Below are positions 1 to 9,206 of a DNA stretch of 26,304 nucleotides, piece by piece; position 1 is the first letter of the stretch; each line of letters begins with the position of its first letter. The notes under the pieces are model-generated. The model saw only the letters and a list, made by a program, of their open reading frames with translations. It did no database searches and was not told where the DNA came from. The translations under genes and the position numbers were made by a program. The stretch is from Saprolegnia diclina VS20 (taxonomy: Eukaryota; Oomycota; Saprolegniomycetes; Saprolegniales; Saprolegniaceae), in assembly GCF_000281045.1 (NCBI RefSeq), contig NW_008246070.1:1-26304 (forward strand), read 5' to 3'.

Positions 1-95
1 CGATCTTAGTTTGGAGTGCGTTGTGCCTCTCAGATGGCACTACGATCTTAGTTTGGCGCGCGTCTTGGGTCGCGTCTCGCTACCGCCGTACGCCT
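1..95 (+). repeat. Left copy of a ~95-bp direct repeat containing a 42-bp tandem unit
   Basis: The motif CGATCTTAGTTTGG starts at position 1 and again at 43, so a unit of 42 bp is repeated almost twice. The same block recurs in the same orientation from 3112, with about 8 mismatches over the first 86 bases, and similarity fades after the CGCGTCTCGCTACCG stretch. The window begins inside the repeat, so its true left edge is unseen. It could be a subterminal part of a mobile element or a minisatellite; no coding function is apparent. Confidence 0.75.
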
Positions 96-583
96 CGCAA
101 GCAAGCGCACCCTCGCTTTACATGCTCTCCAAAGCGTCCTCTACTATTATGCCAAGTCTTGGACATTTCGTTTTTGAACGCAAAGTGGTCGATCGCGCGG
201 CCTGGCGATGCTGCACCGGATATCCGGATAATGTGGCTAATAACACGCAAGCTGTCGCGGCGCGTTCCCGCTTGCGATTTTATGGCAAACCTCGGTCAAA
301 ATACAAAATGGCTCCTACGTCGTAGAGTGATTAAGTTTGCTTTGTATAGCACGGAGCACCAAGTTGCACCGTCGTGCGCGGCCTACAACGCATGAAACTC
401 GTATCCAAAGTGATGCTGAATTGCACTATTTGCGGCATCATGAGGAACTTGTACATGGCACATGCCATTTTCAACGAATGAAACGCATCAGAAGCTCTCT
501 TGCCGTCGCCACTTGAGAGTATACGAGCGCAATTGGATATGCTATTTGAGTTGCGTTTATAGGCAGCTAGTACGTAATTGTTT

Positions 584-1152
584 CTACTTGGCGCCTTCGT
601 CGTCACTGTCGTCTTCGTTGAGCTTGAGCTTGAGCTTGAGCTTGGAGGGAACGCGGCGGCCGTTCTCGACGAGAAGCTTGCCTGGCTCGCATCGCTACGC
701 GGTTGACGACCTTGGCGTCCGTGAGGCCCACAGCGAGCGCCGAGACAAGCGCCGCGTCGACCTTGACCGCGAGGCCAACTTGACGAGCGAGTTCTCATCG
801 CAAGCGTGGTGGCAACCCACGTCGGCACCGGCGAGAGACTGAGCAAGCCCGATGCTACCAGCGCCGCCGAGTGGCGAAGCGTTCAAAGCTCCGTCGACGG
901 CTGCACGAGCTCCTGGACCATCGCGACACCATGCTATGCGCTGCCGCGCTCTCGCTCGGCAGCGCATACGCCGGAGGTCGTCGTCCGTGATGAGGAGGCG
1001 CGAAGGGCGTCCTCCACCGCGAGTACAGCCGACGCCGAGACCTTGGCGCTGACGCGGGTGTGATTCGCAACAAGCGCGTCAAGGCTGGCCTCCTGGACGC
1101 CGCCCGTCGTCGACGCAGCCTTGTCCGTGAGCTCGGCAATGAGCGGGTCCAT
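584..1152 (-). pseudogene. Decayed or frame-disrupted gene with repeat-like helices and an acidic C-terminus
   Basis: Reading the minus strand from an ATG at 1152, about 60 codons look coding: MDPLIAELTDKAAS, then alanine/valine-rich helices (VSAKVSASAVLAVEDAL). An in-frame TAG follows, after which the same frame resumes as HGVAMVQELVQPSTEL. A 36-nt GTATGC...GCATAG stretch removes that stop and could be an intron. Further on, coding-like text changes frame at least twice (IGLAQSLAGADVG; DAALVSALAVGLTDAKVVNRV; LLVENGRRVPS). It ends as a KLKLKLKL run, an acidic tail EDDSDDEGAK and a TAG at 584. The alpha-helical, HEAT/armadillo-like flavour is an impression only and I do not recognise the family. 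It may be a pseudogene, a gene with several introns, or a gene spoiled by indel errors. Confidence 0.4.
618..644. repeat. TTGAGC hexanucleotide microsatellite (four and a half units)
   Basis: TTGAGC occurs four times in a row followed by TTG. On the minus strand it encodes the alternating Lys-Leu run (AAGCTC codons) near the C-terminus of the disrupted gene at 584-1152. Its length is a multiple of three per two codons, so it can vary without shifting the frame. Confidence 0.85.
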
Positions 1153-1984
1153 ACTTCACAGTTGTGACCACTGCTCATGGTCACTGAAGTTATCTTCCGA
1201 ACGGCGGTGCTGCCATGCTACCCGGTAGCATTGCGGGCCGTGTCGGAGTCGATTTGAAACTCAACTGAAATGGATGTTTCTATTGGCTCGATTTTAAATT
1301 ATTTATAGCCAATCACAAGACTACGTCTTATATAGTGTGCGTATCCACTGCACCACAACGAATCGCAACCCACAGACTCGCCAACCCCACGTAGCAGATA
1401 TGTAGGCCTCTCTACACACTCACTGAACGGCGTACATGTTGTTTCCGACGCTGAACGCGGCGTAATCACGCGTAAATCCATTTTTCATTTTTTGAGGTGG
1501 TGGCACAATTGCTCAAGTACTCTACATGAAATCGCGGGGTTTGAAAGCTCCAAGAGCCCCGATTCCGGCTGCCACAGTTGGCTATGGATCTCGACCCGAT
1601 GTGCGACCAGTTTGTTGGGCCGCGCCGTTGCTTGGGCGCTCACACCAAACTCAAACTGCCGAGCGTCGGTTTTCCCAAAATGCGGCACGATATTTCGATT
1701 GAAAATAGGTTGAAATCGCGGAAACTGAGGACGCCATCTTGTTTTGTTAATGTTGGAGAGCGTGTTGCATGTGGCCGAGAGCTGTGGCCGAGGAAGGCAT
1801 CGCGCCTGCGATATGCCCCGTAATGAAACCTGACTGTCATACAGTATTTCAGTGTAAAAAAATACACACTATATCCTAGCCAAGCACCAGTGTTCTTGCC
1901 CCATTTTAAGTTTTTGTGGGCCATCGTCGCGCAGGACCGCCAGCACGTATGTGGCAAGCCGTGCGCAGGCCTCGGGCCGCGGGC
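1153..1984. other. Intergenic stretch without a supportable gene
   Basis: No long or conserved-looking reading frame is seen. The stretch is locally AT-rich around 1285-1335, with a CCAAT-type sequence (AGCCAATCACA) near 1303-1312. Short ORFs at 1492-1713 and 1299-1481 have no recognisable domain. The CCAAT-like box could belong to a promoter of the disrupted gene at 584-1152, but it lies about 150 bp upstream of that ATG and this is only a guess. Confidence 0.4.
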
Positions 1985-2507
1985 TCATGCAACGTTGATG
2001 TAGGCGTGGCGCAGCTTCAGCATCCGTGACGAGCCACCGATGCGGCCCTAGGGCGGAGCCCTGGCCTCTCGCGCGTCGGCCACGCGACCGCCTCCGAGAT
2101 GCGCTTGTACGAGTTCCCAAGACCTGCGACGACGCTGGGAGCGACGCCACGTTATCTAGCATCGTGAGCGCCACGGCATCATGCGCTTGCGCGTCCAGAT
2201 CGGCCAGCGCTACGGCCGCATTCGACCTACGGCGGGTCGCGCGCTCGTCACTGCCGCCACACTCTACGTACATCTCGGGCGTCGACGCGCGACTCGTGTC
2301 TCGGCGCGAAGCTTGCATGCGGCTCGTCGCGCCGGCTGTCGCGCGCTGCACTCGAATCCATTGCCATGCCGAGCTTTTTCCTCTTCTTTGTCCTCCATGG
2401 CAGACTGCTGGGGGCCAACGTCGACACGCACTACTGACGGCGGCAAGACACGTGTCTTTGTAATCACCGAGCCACACAGAGATGCCAGGGACATCAATAG
2501 TCCGCAA
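1985..2507 (-). pseudogene. Coding-like fragment of unknown family, possibly spliced
   Basis: The minus strand holds an open frame from about 2507. Within it, a 45-nt segment 2271-2227 begins GTACGT and ends CCGTAG like an intron. Removing it joins SRASTPEM to SNAAVALADLDAQAHDAVAL, which reads like a helical protein. Past about 2130 the natural-looking text moves to another frame and ends RMLKLRHAYINVA with a TGA at 1985-1987. The join into that last part is not resolved; the best GT..AG pair I find there spans 76 nt. It could be a small spliced gene or the remains of one. No domain was recognised. Confidence 0.25.
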
Positions 2508-2769
2508 CGACGCCCTTGCCGTAACTCACCAGAACGAGTGCCAAGGCTCGAAGCGCCATATACTGGCTCGCGTTGAATATCTAGCTGATTTATGTTGGAA
2601 TAAAACAGCAATTGTTGGCGAGTTTCAAAACAAATACTTGCAGGCCTTTGATAGCCACGTGCGTCGACATACAACCTCTCTCGAGCTAGAGAAAGCGTCC
2701 CTGAAAATATCACAGCGATTGGAGAAGGTTGCAAAAGTTTGGATTTGGCCCGAGCATTGTGAGCTATAA
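2482..2769 (+). other. Orphan 95-codon reading frame, coding status uncertain
   Basis: This frame includes a stretch with normal-looking composition (around EYLADLCWNKTAIVGEFQNK, then RRHTTSLELEKASLKISQRLE), is less GC-biased than the main genes, and starts in an unremarkable context. It overlaps the start of the minus-strand fragment at 1985-2507. It might be the remains of a mobile-element protein, but no catalytic motif is visible, so no function is assigned. Confidence 0.2.
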
Positions 2770-3111
2770 GCACCTCGCTCCAATCGATCCACAGGATGTG
2801 CTGGACGCAGTAACGCCATGAATGTTGCTAGGAATCGCAATCTTGATCCACCGGAAGGGGAAATCGTCGCTACAAGTGCAAAATACGAAGACTACAGCGA
2901 GTCAATGCAGTCATTAGCATTTTAACGTTAAAAGCGCTTTGTATTTGAGCATTGCGCGCGTTTGAGGTCTGCAACGATGACGAACCGCAGTTTGCTTTGC
3001 TCGCCAAAGTGTTTTCTATCACTGTACTAGCTATGGATGATTCCATTTCAAACGTGATGGTGTCGACAAGAGGCGTCGGTGCCGTGGCGTCCTGCCGCTC
3101 AGATGACACTA
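2770..3111. other. Intergenic stretch, nothing recognised
   Basis: There are only short unsupported ORFs on both strands. From about 3081 the sequence CCTGCCGCTCAGATGACACTA resembles the last half of the 42-bp unit of the adjoining repeat, so the repeat array probably begins here in degraded form. Confidence 0.4.
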
Positions 3112-3206
3112 CGGTCTTAGTTTGGAGTGCGTCGTGCCTGTAAGACGGCATTACGATCTTAGTTTGGCGCGCATCTTGGATCGCGTCTCGCTACCGGTGC
3201 ACGCTT
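3112..3206 (+). repeat. Right copy of the ~95-bp direct repeat with 42-bp tandem unit
   Basis: This copy matches positions 1-95 at an offset of 3111 bp. The unit starts CGGTCTTAGTTTGG at 3112 and recurs as CGATCTTAGTTTGG 42 bp later, followed by GCGCGCATCTTGGATCGCG and TCTCGCTACCG. Same-orientation copies 3.1 kb apart could be remnants of the two ends of one insertion or two independent dispersed copies. No reverse transcriptase or transposase frame lies between them. Confidence 0.75.
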
Positions 3207-3579
3207 CGTACGTTGACGCAACCACGCTTTCTGTCCTCTTCAGAGCCGCTTTACTGCCTGAATCAAGTACGCACGGTCAACAGCATCATGCAGCACATGA
3301 CGAGGCGCAGTTGTGTCGCCACCTTTATTCTCCGGTGGCCGATGATGCCATCCATCATCAGACAATTTTGCGAGCTATGCCCCTAGCTTAGACTAGCTTT
3401 TTTCATTTGTAGTTCGTCCAACAATACGTCAATCTCCTACATTGCAATCTAGGGCGTGCTGTCCTTCGAGATGCGCCTTGATGCGCACGTACATCCAGCT
3501 GCATTTGCGATTGGCGGTCACGCGAGATCGTGTCCTTGACGCTCTTCTGAGCGAATACAATACGAGTGGAAGATGTACA
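3207..3579. other. 3' flank of the first giant membrane protein gene
   Basis: No gene is seen between the right repeat and the stop codon of the minus-strand gene at 3580. The stretch must contain that gene's 3' untranslated region and polyadenylation site. A canonical AATAAA on the minus strand was not found. Confidence 0.4.
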
Positions 3580-6500
3580 TTAATCGGTCAACGGGAACGC
3601 GTGGCGCGACGCTGCAAACAGGGGATGGTCTTCGGGGACGCGCCACGTCGTCGGTAGTTCTACTGCGTAGATGCACCAGCGCTTGATGTCGAGTGCGAAG
3701 AAGCGGTTCTTGTAGCGATACGTGAGTATGCCGTTGAGGACGGCGGAGGCGCGGTCAAGGTAGTAGACGTTGCCAAACGTCCAGTGCGCGTCGAAGAAGA
3801 GGTACTTGGCGCCCGCACAGAGCATGCGCGAGTCGCTGCTCGTCGGAGACGATGCGTGGCGCAGATAGTTCCAGGCCGCGAAGAAGCACACCACGTTACA
3901 GGCCACGACGACACTTACAATCAGAACGAGTCGGTCTACGTGGCCGATGACAATGTTGCCGCTGGTGCAGACGACTTGAAAGTCGAGGTCCGCGAGGCTA
4001 CATTTGTGGTCAATGGTGACGGCGTGCCCAACGGGCGAAAAATAGCTGAGCGACGCGGTGATGAACCACACGAGAAGGCTGTTGGGTGTCGCGTAGTACG
4101 TCGTGTGCGCGCGCGTGAAGACCATCGCGACGTCGTTGACGATAGCGACAAGCCACGTGACTTCGGTCGCAACGAGCCACGTCTTGTACCACGCATTGGG
4201 CGCCTCGACGAAGCGAGTGACGTAGCCCGAGTACGAAAGCTCGATGGTACCAGTCGCTAGCAGCGTCACGGCCGAGATACTTCGGATCGCAAGCAGCGGC
4301 CGACCCACCCACACCATGCCGCCGACGCGGTTGAGCTCGAGAAGGTTAAACGCCTCGACGTAGCCGCGTGCAATGTAAATGTAGAGTTGGACGAGGCAGG
4401 CGATGCTGATCATGACGATCGTCACGTACGTGGAGGCAAGACGCGAGTACTGAGCGAGCTCAATGGGTAATTCCCAGGCCTGCGCGTCCTGCGTCAACGG
4501 CGCTTCGTAATCAGTGAGGAGCGTCAGGTTCCCAGCGTCGCCGACAAATGCTACAACCTCTCGGTTCCCGAGGACCCAGTCGTACATAAAGCACCAGGCG
4601 TAAAAGTCAAATGACGACGATGGCTGAAAGAGCGGTTGCGTCGCAAGCTGCAGCGTCGAAGTACCGGGATAGCGCGCGTACTGCATGAACGAGATGTGAA
4701 GCAAATCAAGGTCATGTCGAAACCGAACGCCGAGCTCGTTGGCATCGCGGATCGCGGCCGGGAGGTATGTTGTCACAAATTCCGATATTTGGTGTAAATA
4801 TGCTGGACACGCGGCGAGGTTGGTTGGGTCGTGCGCGCATATATTTGCATGGGCAGACGCGTTGCTAATAGCGTTGGCAAGCAAGGCGGCAACGACGAGG
4901 TGGTCAGTCGTCGGCGCGATCTTGGCGTCCAAGCCCGTCGTCATCGAGCAAGTCGCCGTGAATGCGACGACATTCTTCATACCGGATGTGATGACCGTGT
5001 CGCCGCTGGTGCTCGGCAGCGCAGGGCACAGCGGTGAGCCTCCAAACGCTGCAATGGGAGCCTCCAACCACGGTGCGGGCACAGGGTACAGCGCGTCGAC
5101 AGTAGAAATCGCAAAAAACTGAGCCTGCGCCGAGCGATTGGCATCAAGTGCAATGCGCAGACCGGTTAAAAGAAGGCGGCACACTTCCGAGATGCGTGGT
5201 GGCACAGCCACGTAGGTGCTGTCGATGGTGCCGTATGGCCCAAGCGCGTCGGCGATGAGCTGCGGCGCCTCTGAAAGCGGAGCGATGAGCTCTCCAGCCA
5301 GCACGAGTAGCGTTTGACGCGTGGCATTGGCAAAGGCGTAGTTGGCACTCGTCGGAAGGAGGCTGCGACCGTGGATGCCACTGTTGTTGGTCAAAATGGC
5401 GCTCAAATCCTTTGCGAGTGGCCAATTCATCTTGAACGAGGTCTGCTGTCGAAGGCGGAAAGTGCCGTTTTGAGCTTGGAGCGTGAAGGCGTATTGGAAT
5501 CCATAGGCATTCTCGATCGTGTACGTGTTCTGGAGCCCAATGAGCTTGAAGTTCTGCCACGCTGGCGTAAAGTGCGTCACGTCCCTGCGGCGCCAGTAGG
5601 CAACTTCCCCAAAAATTGAAGTGTGTGCTTGGATCGTATTGGTGAGCCAGCGCCGGCCGTCGGGGGAGGTTTGCAGGTCGTTTCCAAAGGCAATGCCAAA
5701 GGCGTCGCCCCAGCACGCAAACCAGTCGGCCCAAACGACGTTGCGCAGAACGGCCTCCACGTACACTGCGGCATTGTCGGCATATGCAACGCAGCGCTCT
5801 TGTCGCGCGCGTGAACTCGCCAATGCCCACGTTCGGTTGGCGTCCAGAAAACAGTACGACGATGCGAGCCACGGTGCGCTACATGCATCCATGTGTCGCA
5901 GGGCTGAGATTGCAGCGTCGAGCGACGTCGCCTCTGTGTACTGCAGCCGCGCGCCGAACAGAAGAGAGCCAGAAAGCACGCCGTGTGAATGGTCAAAGAG
6001 ACCGGGTTGCAGTAGGAAGGGAGCGTCGAGTCGGAAACTGCCAGAGGTAACACCGAGGACGAGCTGTTGGTTGAACCAGTTGGCAAAACATGTGTGGATG
6101 CCGTTGATGCTAAAGGTGGCCCACTTGAGGTCGTTTGCGAGGTTGACGCTGGCCACTTGGAGGTACGAGACGCTGCTACCGATTGAGAAGGCGACGTACC
6201 AGAGACCAAGCAGCGTCAGGCCGCGGTGGAAATGGAACGGCCACTTGGGCGGGCGGTGCGTCCACGTGAGCTCCCTCGATGTCTTTTGAAAGCGCAATCG
6301 AGGGGGGCGCAGTAGGTACGTGGAGCCATCATGGCAGTACGGCTCTTCCTGGAAGACGCGCCAGAGTCTCAAATCAAAGACATACTTGGTGCCAAAGACA
6401 CGCAGCGGGATGAGCGCGCACAGCACGGACGACACTTCGTCCATGGACCACGAGGTGCGCGGATGCCAAGAGGTGACAACGCCACTCGACGTTGTCGAGA

Positions 6501-8838
6501 GCAGAATTGGTATCGCATGGGGCGGCACTGGGTGGTATCGACGCCATAGCAACGTCAACAGAAACGGCCCAAGCGCACTTGCGGCTTGAATCCAAAGCAG
6601 CGTCGTGAAGCGGTCATTGCTGCCGACGTAGATGGTTCCCGCAGAGCACGAGACGGCGTAGTCCATACTGTGACTATCGCAGTTGCGTGAGAGGGTACCC
6701 GAGAGCAGCACCGGACTCACGACCGACAATAAGATCGTAGATATCCACGCCTGAAGGCTCGTAGCCCCGGCGTACGTGGCCGTGGCCGTCGGCGATAAAA
6801 TCTGAATGACGTCGATTCCAACATAGGCCATCCAGTTGGCCTCGCCCGCAACCAGCGCAATCTGGACCAGCGATAGCGTCGTTGTGCGTAGTCGCGTAAA
6901 AGGTCCGTGACGCACCAAGCTGGTCTGAGCCGAGCTCAGCATGGCGGCTGCGGTGATGCCGCGCAGGAGCATGATGGGTCGCCCGACATACCCCATGCCC
7001 ACGACGCGGTTGAATTGAAAGAGGTTGCGACCAAGAATGCGAAATCGGAGCCGTGCGCCGTGCAGAACGCAGAGAAGCGCCACGAGACCCAACACGACGC
7101 TCGCGTACGCGGTCGTGTAGATGGCGATCTGCGACGCGTTCTTGACAAAGCGGGTGCCCCCGCTAGTGGGTAGTTTTTGGGCGTCGTAGGACGCCGAGAT
7201 GAGTGCGATTGACGACGCGTCGCCTTCCACCGAGAGCACCTCGCGCCGGCCTTGCACCCAGTCGTAGAGCATGATCCAGCCGTAGACTGCGAATGTCGTA
7301 TCATCGAGGAGCGGCTGCTGCAAGAGCGACCACGTCGATCGATTCTGCGCAAATTGGATGACTTGTGGCTGAAGCGGACGAATACTCTTTGACGCGTTGC
7401 TAAAGGCAGAGGACGGCAGCACTTGCCCAGCATCCCGCACAACGTCTCCGAGTATTTGCACCGACAGCTCTGGCACTGCACAGGCGGCGAAAAGAGCTGC
7501 CTCTGGGCGTAGCGCAACTAGAAACGGGTGTGGAGTAACACAAGCATCGTCAAAGTCGAATGCAGCTTGCACATAGTCCGTGCCGGGCATATGCAAACAC
7601 AAAAGGCTGCCGCCAAAGAATGGCATGTGCTGTTGCCAATGCTGCGGCGTCGGTAGCAGCGCATCGACGCTCTTTCGTGCCGTAAACTCGGCCAGGAAAG
7701 CAGAGTCCGAGGCCAGTCGAGCGTACAATGAGGCTTGAAACGCAAGGTAAGTGTCGCGCAACGCCGTCGGTGGTGAAACATAAAAGGCGTCGATAGCCAG
7801 CAACGGCCCCACAGAGATTTGCACGGCGCTTGTCTGGTTGTGACAGACGCCGCCGGCATCGCAGAGGCCAAACCAAGCGACAAAGTCCACCGAGGTGTTG
7901 TTGACGAGACTCACGTTGAGCTGGGTAGCGGCCCACATATCAACAAAAGGTAGCCAGAACTGCACAATCGACGTCCACGCACCCGCGCTACGAGGCCGAC
8001 TCTTGAGCGTCACCTGCTGCTCGTAGCCAAGAGCGTTGGCAAGAGCAATGGTCTCGGAAACGCCGGGCTGCCACCGGTTGGTCCACTGCAACTGGAAGAT
8101 TTCAATGCCCATGGACGTCCAAAGATCGTTCTCGGATGTCGTTGACGTCACCGCGCGTGCCGAGGACGTGGAAGCGAGCCATGCCCGCCCTAGGACGCTA
8201 GCCTCGAGCGTCGACTGAACTGCTACTGTGAACCAGTTGCCAGGACCGCCCCACGTCGCCTGGAAGTCTTCCCATTGGACGTTGCGCAAGACGGCCTCCA
8301 GATAGACGGCGCCGTTTCGAGCGTAGCGTTGCTGGCAACGCGCTTGCCGACGCGCTGTGTGTGCGAGGTGGAAGGTCTGGTTGAAGTCGACGAAGCAATA
8401 CTGCGTGCTCATGCGGAGACTCCAAGGTGCGCTGAGCGAGCGCAAGTTGGCAATGGCATAGCGCACGCTCATAAGTTCATGAAACGTGAGATGCCGCACG
8501 TAAGTAGGGTACAAGCTCGTGGAGGACGAGCTAGCGTCGTACGCCTTGCGCTGCATGGCCGCGTCTGCGAGGAGGTCGAGCGGCCCTGACGCACTCGTGG
8601 CAAGCGCTACATTGGTGGCATCGACGAGAAAGGCTTCGTAACCGCTCAGGTTGTAGCCCGGCCACCAGAGATCGTTGGCAAACGCCGGTGCGAGGAGCGC
8701 CAAGTAGAACCAGCCGCACGTCAACGAGAAGAAGACGTAGCAAAAGCCGCAAGTGACGCGCACCATATCCCACCGACCGTGGAGGTGATGCGGCACGAGG
8801 TCGCTTCGCGGCGCGGACTCGAGTGGCGCCACTTGCAT
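3580..8838 (-). CDS. Giant two-module polytopic membrane protein (paralogue 1 of 3)
   Basis: This is a 1752-residue intronless ORF. The frame is open upstream to a TTG at 8886, but the first ATG is at 8838 and is chosen as the start. The protein is two homologous halves. Each begins with one hydrophobic segment (about residues 25-52 and 872-892) followed by AxANDLxW. A large outer domain comes next with QYCFVDFNQTF (about 147) or SYCFLDANRTW (about 995), R-rich C-Q/V-x-x-Y-A and AVYxEAVLRNVxW, several N-x-S/T sites and paired cysteines. Near the end of the outer domain are YDWVQGRREV (about 515) and YDWVLGNREV (about 1412). A cluster of about five hydrophobic segments follows, including NRVxGMxxVGRP. 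About 12 membrane segments are predicted in total. No known domain is recognised. A surface receptor, transporter or channel-like role is possible but unproven. It is paralogous to the genes at 10621 and 23392. Confidence 0.9.
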   Translation of the reverse strand: MQVAPLESAPRSDLVPHHLHGRWDMVRVTCGFCYVFFSLTCGWFYLALLAPAFANDLWWPGYNLSGYEAFLVDATNVALATSASGPLDLLADAAMQRKAYDASSSSTSLYPTYVRHLTFHELMSVRYAIANLRSLSAPWSLRMSTQYCFVDFNQTFHLAHTARRQARCQQRYARNGAVYLEAVLRNVQWEDFQATWGGPGNWFTVAVQSTLEASVLGRAWLASTSSARAVTSTTSENDLWTSMGIEIFQLQWTNRWQPGVSETIALANALGYEQQVTLKSRPRSAGAWTSIVQFWLPFVDMWAATQLNVSLVNNTSVDFVAWFGLCDAGGVCHNQTSAVQISVGPLLAIDAFYVSPPTALRDTYLAFQASLYARLASDSAFLAEFTARKSVDALLPTPQHWQQHMPFFGGSLLCLHMPGTDYVQAAFDFDDACVTPHPFLVALRPEAALFAACAVPELSVQILGDVVRDAGQVLPSSAFSNASKSIRPLQPQVIQFAQNRSTWSLLQQPLLDDTTFAVYGWIMLYDWVQGRREVLSVEGDASSIALISASYDAQKLPTSGGTRFVKNASQIAIYTTAYASVVLGLVALLCVLHGARLRFRILGRNLFQFNRVVGMGYVGRPIMLLRGITAAAMLSSAQTSLVRHGPFTRLRTTTLSLVQIALVAGEANWMAYVGIDVIQILSPTATATYAGATSLQAWISTILLSVVSPVLLSGTLSRNCDSHSMDYAVSCSAGTIYVGSNDRFTTLLWIQAASALGPFLLTLLWRRYHPVPPHAIPILLSTTSSGVVTSWHPRTSWSMDEVSSVLCALIPLRVFGTKYVFDLRLWRVFQEEPYCHDGSTYLLRPPRLRFQKTSRELTWTHRPPKWPFHFHRGLTLLGLWYVAFSIGSSVSYLQVASVNLANDLKWATFSINGIHTCFANWFNQQLVLGVTSGSFRLDAPFLLQPGLFDHSHGVLSGSLLFGARLQYTEATSLDAAISALRHMDACSAPWLASSYCFLDANRTWALASSRARQERCVAYADNAAVYVEAVLRNVVWADWFACWGDAFGIAFGNDLQTSPDGRRWLTNTIQAHTSIFGEVAYWRRRDVTHFTPAWQNFKLIGLQNTYTIENAYGFQYAFTLQAQNGTFRLRQQTSFKMNWPLAKDLSAILTNNSGIHGRSLLPTSANYAFANATRQTLLVLAGELIAPLSEAPQLIADALGPYGTIDSTYVAVPPRISEVCRLLLTGLRIALDANRSAQAQFFAISTVDALYPVPAPWLEAPIAAFGGSPLCPALPSTSGDTVITSGMKNVVAFTATCSMTTGLDAKIAPTTDHLVVAALLANAISNASAHANICAHDPTNLAACPAYLHQISEFVTTYLPAAIRDANELGVRFRHDLDLLHISFMQYARYPGTSTLQLATQPLFQPSSSFDFYAWCFMYDWVLGNREVVAFVGDAGNLTLLTDYEAPLTQDAQAWELPIELAQYSRLASTYVTIVMISIACLVQLYIYIARGYVEAFNLLELNRVGGMVWVGRPLLAIRSISAVTLLATGTIELSYSGYVTRFVEAPNAWYKTWLVATEVTWLVAIVNDVAMVFTRAHTTYYATPNSLLVWFITASLSYFSPVGHAVTIDHKCSLADLDFQVVCTSGNIVIGHVDRLVLIVSVVVACNVVCFFAAWNYLRHASSPTSSDSRMLCAGAKYLFFDAHWTFGNVYYLDRASAVLNGILTYRYKNRFFALDIKRWCIYAVELPTTWRVPEDHPLFAASRHAFPLTD

Positions 8839-9206
8839 CCCGTCCGTTTCTCCCTCTGCGATCGTTTCAGCCGAGAAGACGAACAAAGTGCCCTCCGTCG
8901 ATGCCGATTTTTGACTGATTCGAATCGTCCGGTGTGCGCTTCATTGAGATGGGTGGGGTTGAGCTCGTAGTCTAGACAAGTCAACCCCAAAGGAGAGCAA
9001 TACCTTCAACAGTGTCCGCAGCTCACATGACTATAATTAGCAAATTGATTGAAATGCCGGCAAGTGGGAAGCGGGTGCGTAGCGGGCCGGTGCGGTGGAT
9101 GGTCAAGTCGCCAACGAGGCAGGCACCTCGGTGGAGCCTTTTTCAAGCCGTCGCACCCGCACTTTCGGTCACGTCTCTGCGTCATAGCTCGACCTAATTG
9201 AGCCAG
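8839..9206. promoter_or_regulatory. Divergent promoter region between two membrane protein genes
   Basis: This 368-bp gap separates two start codons pointing away from each other, so it must hold promoters for both. It contains a 9-bp inverted repeat, TGGGGTTGA at 8954-8962 and TCAACCCCA at 8981-8989, with an 18-bp spacer. I found no exact YCAYTYY initiator on either strand close to the start codons. No gene is seen in the gap. Confidence 0.45.

Noticed and set aside
8839-8886. A TTG start at 8886 for the first giant gene
   Set aside because: Eukaryotic nuclear genes start almost always at ATG, and the first in-frame ATG is at 8838, leaving the first membrane segment intact.
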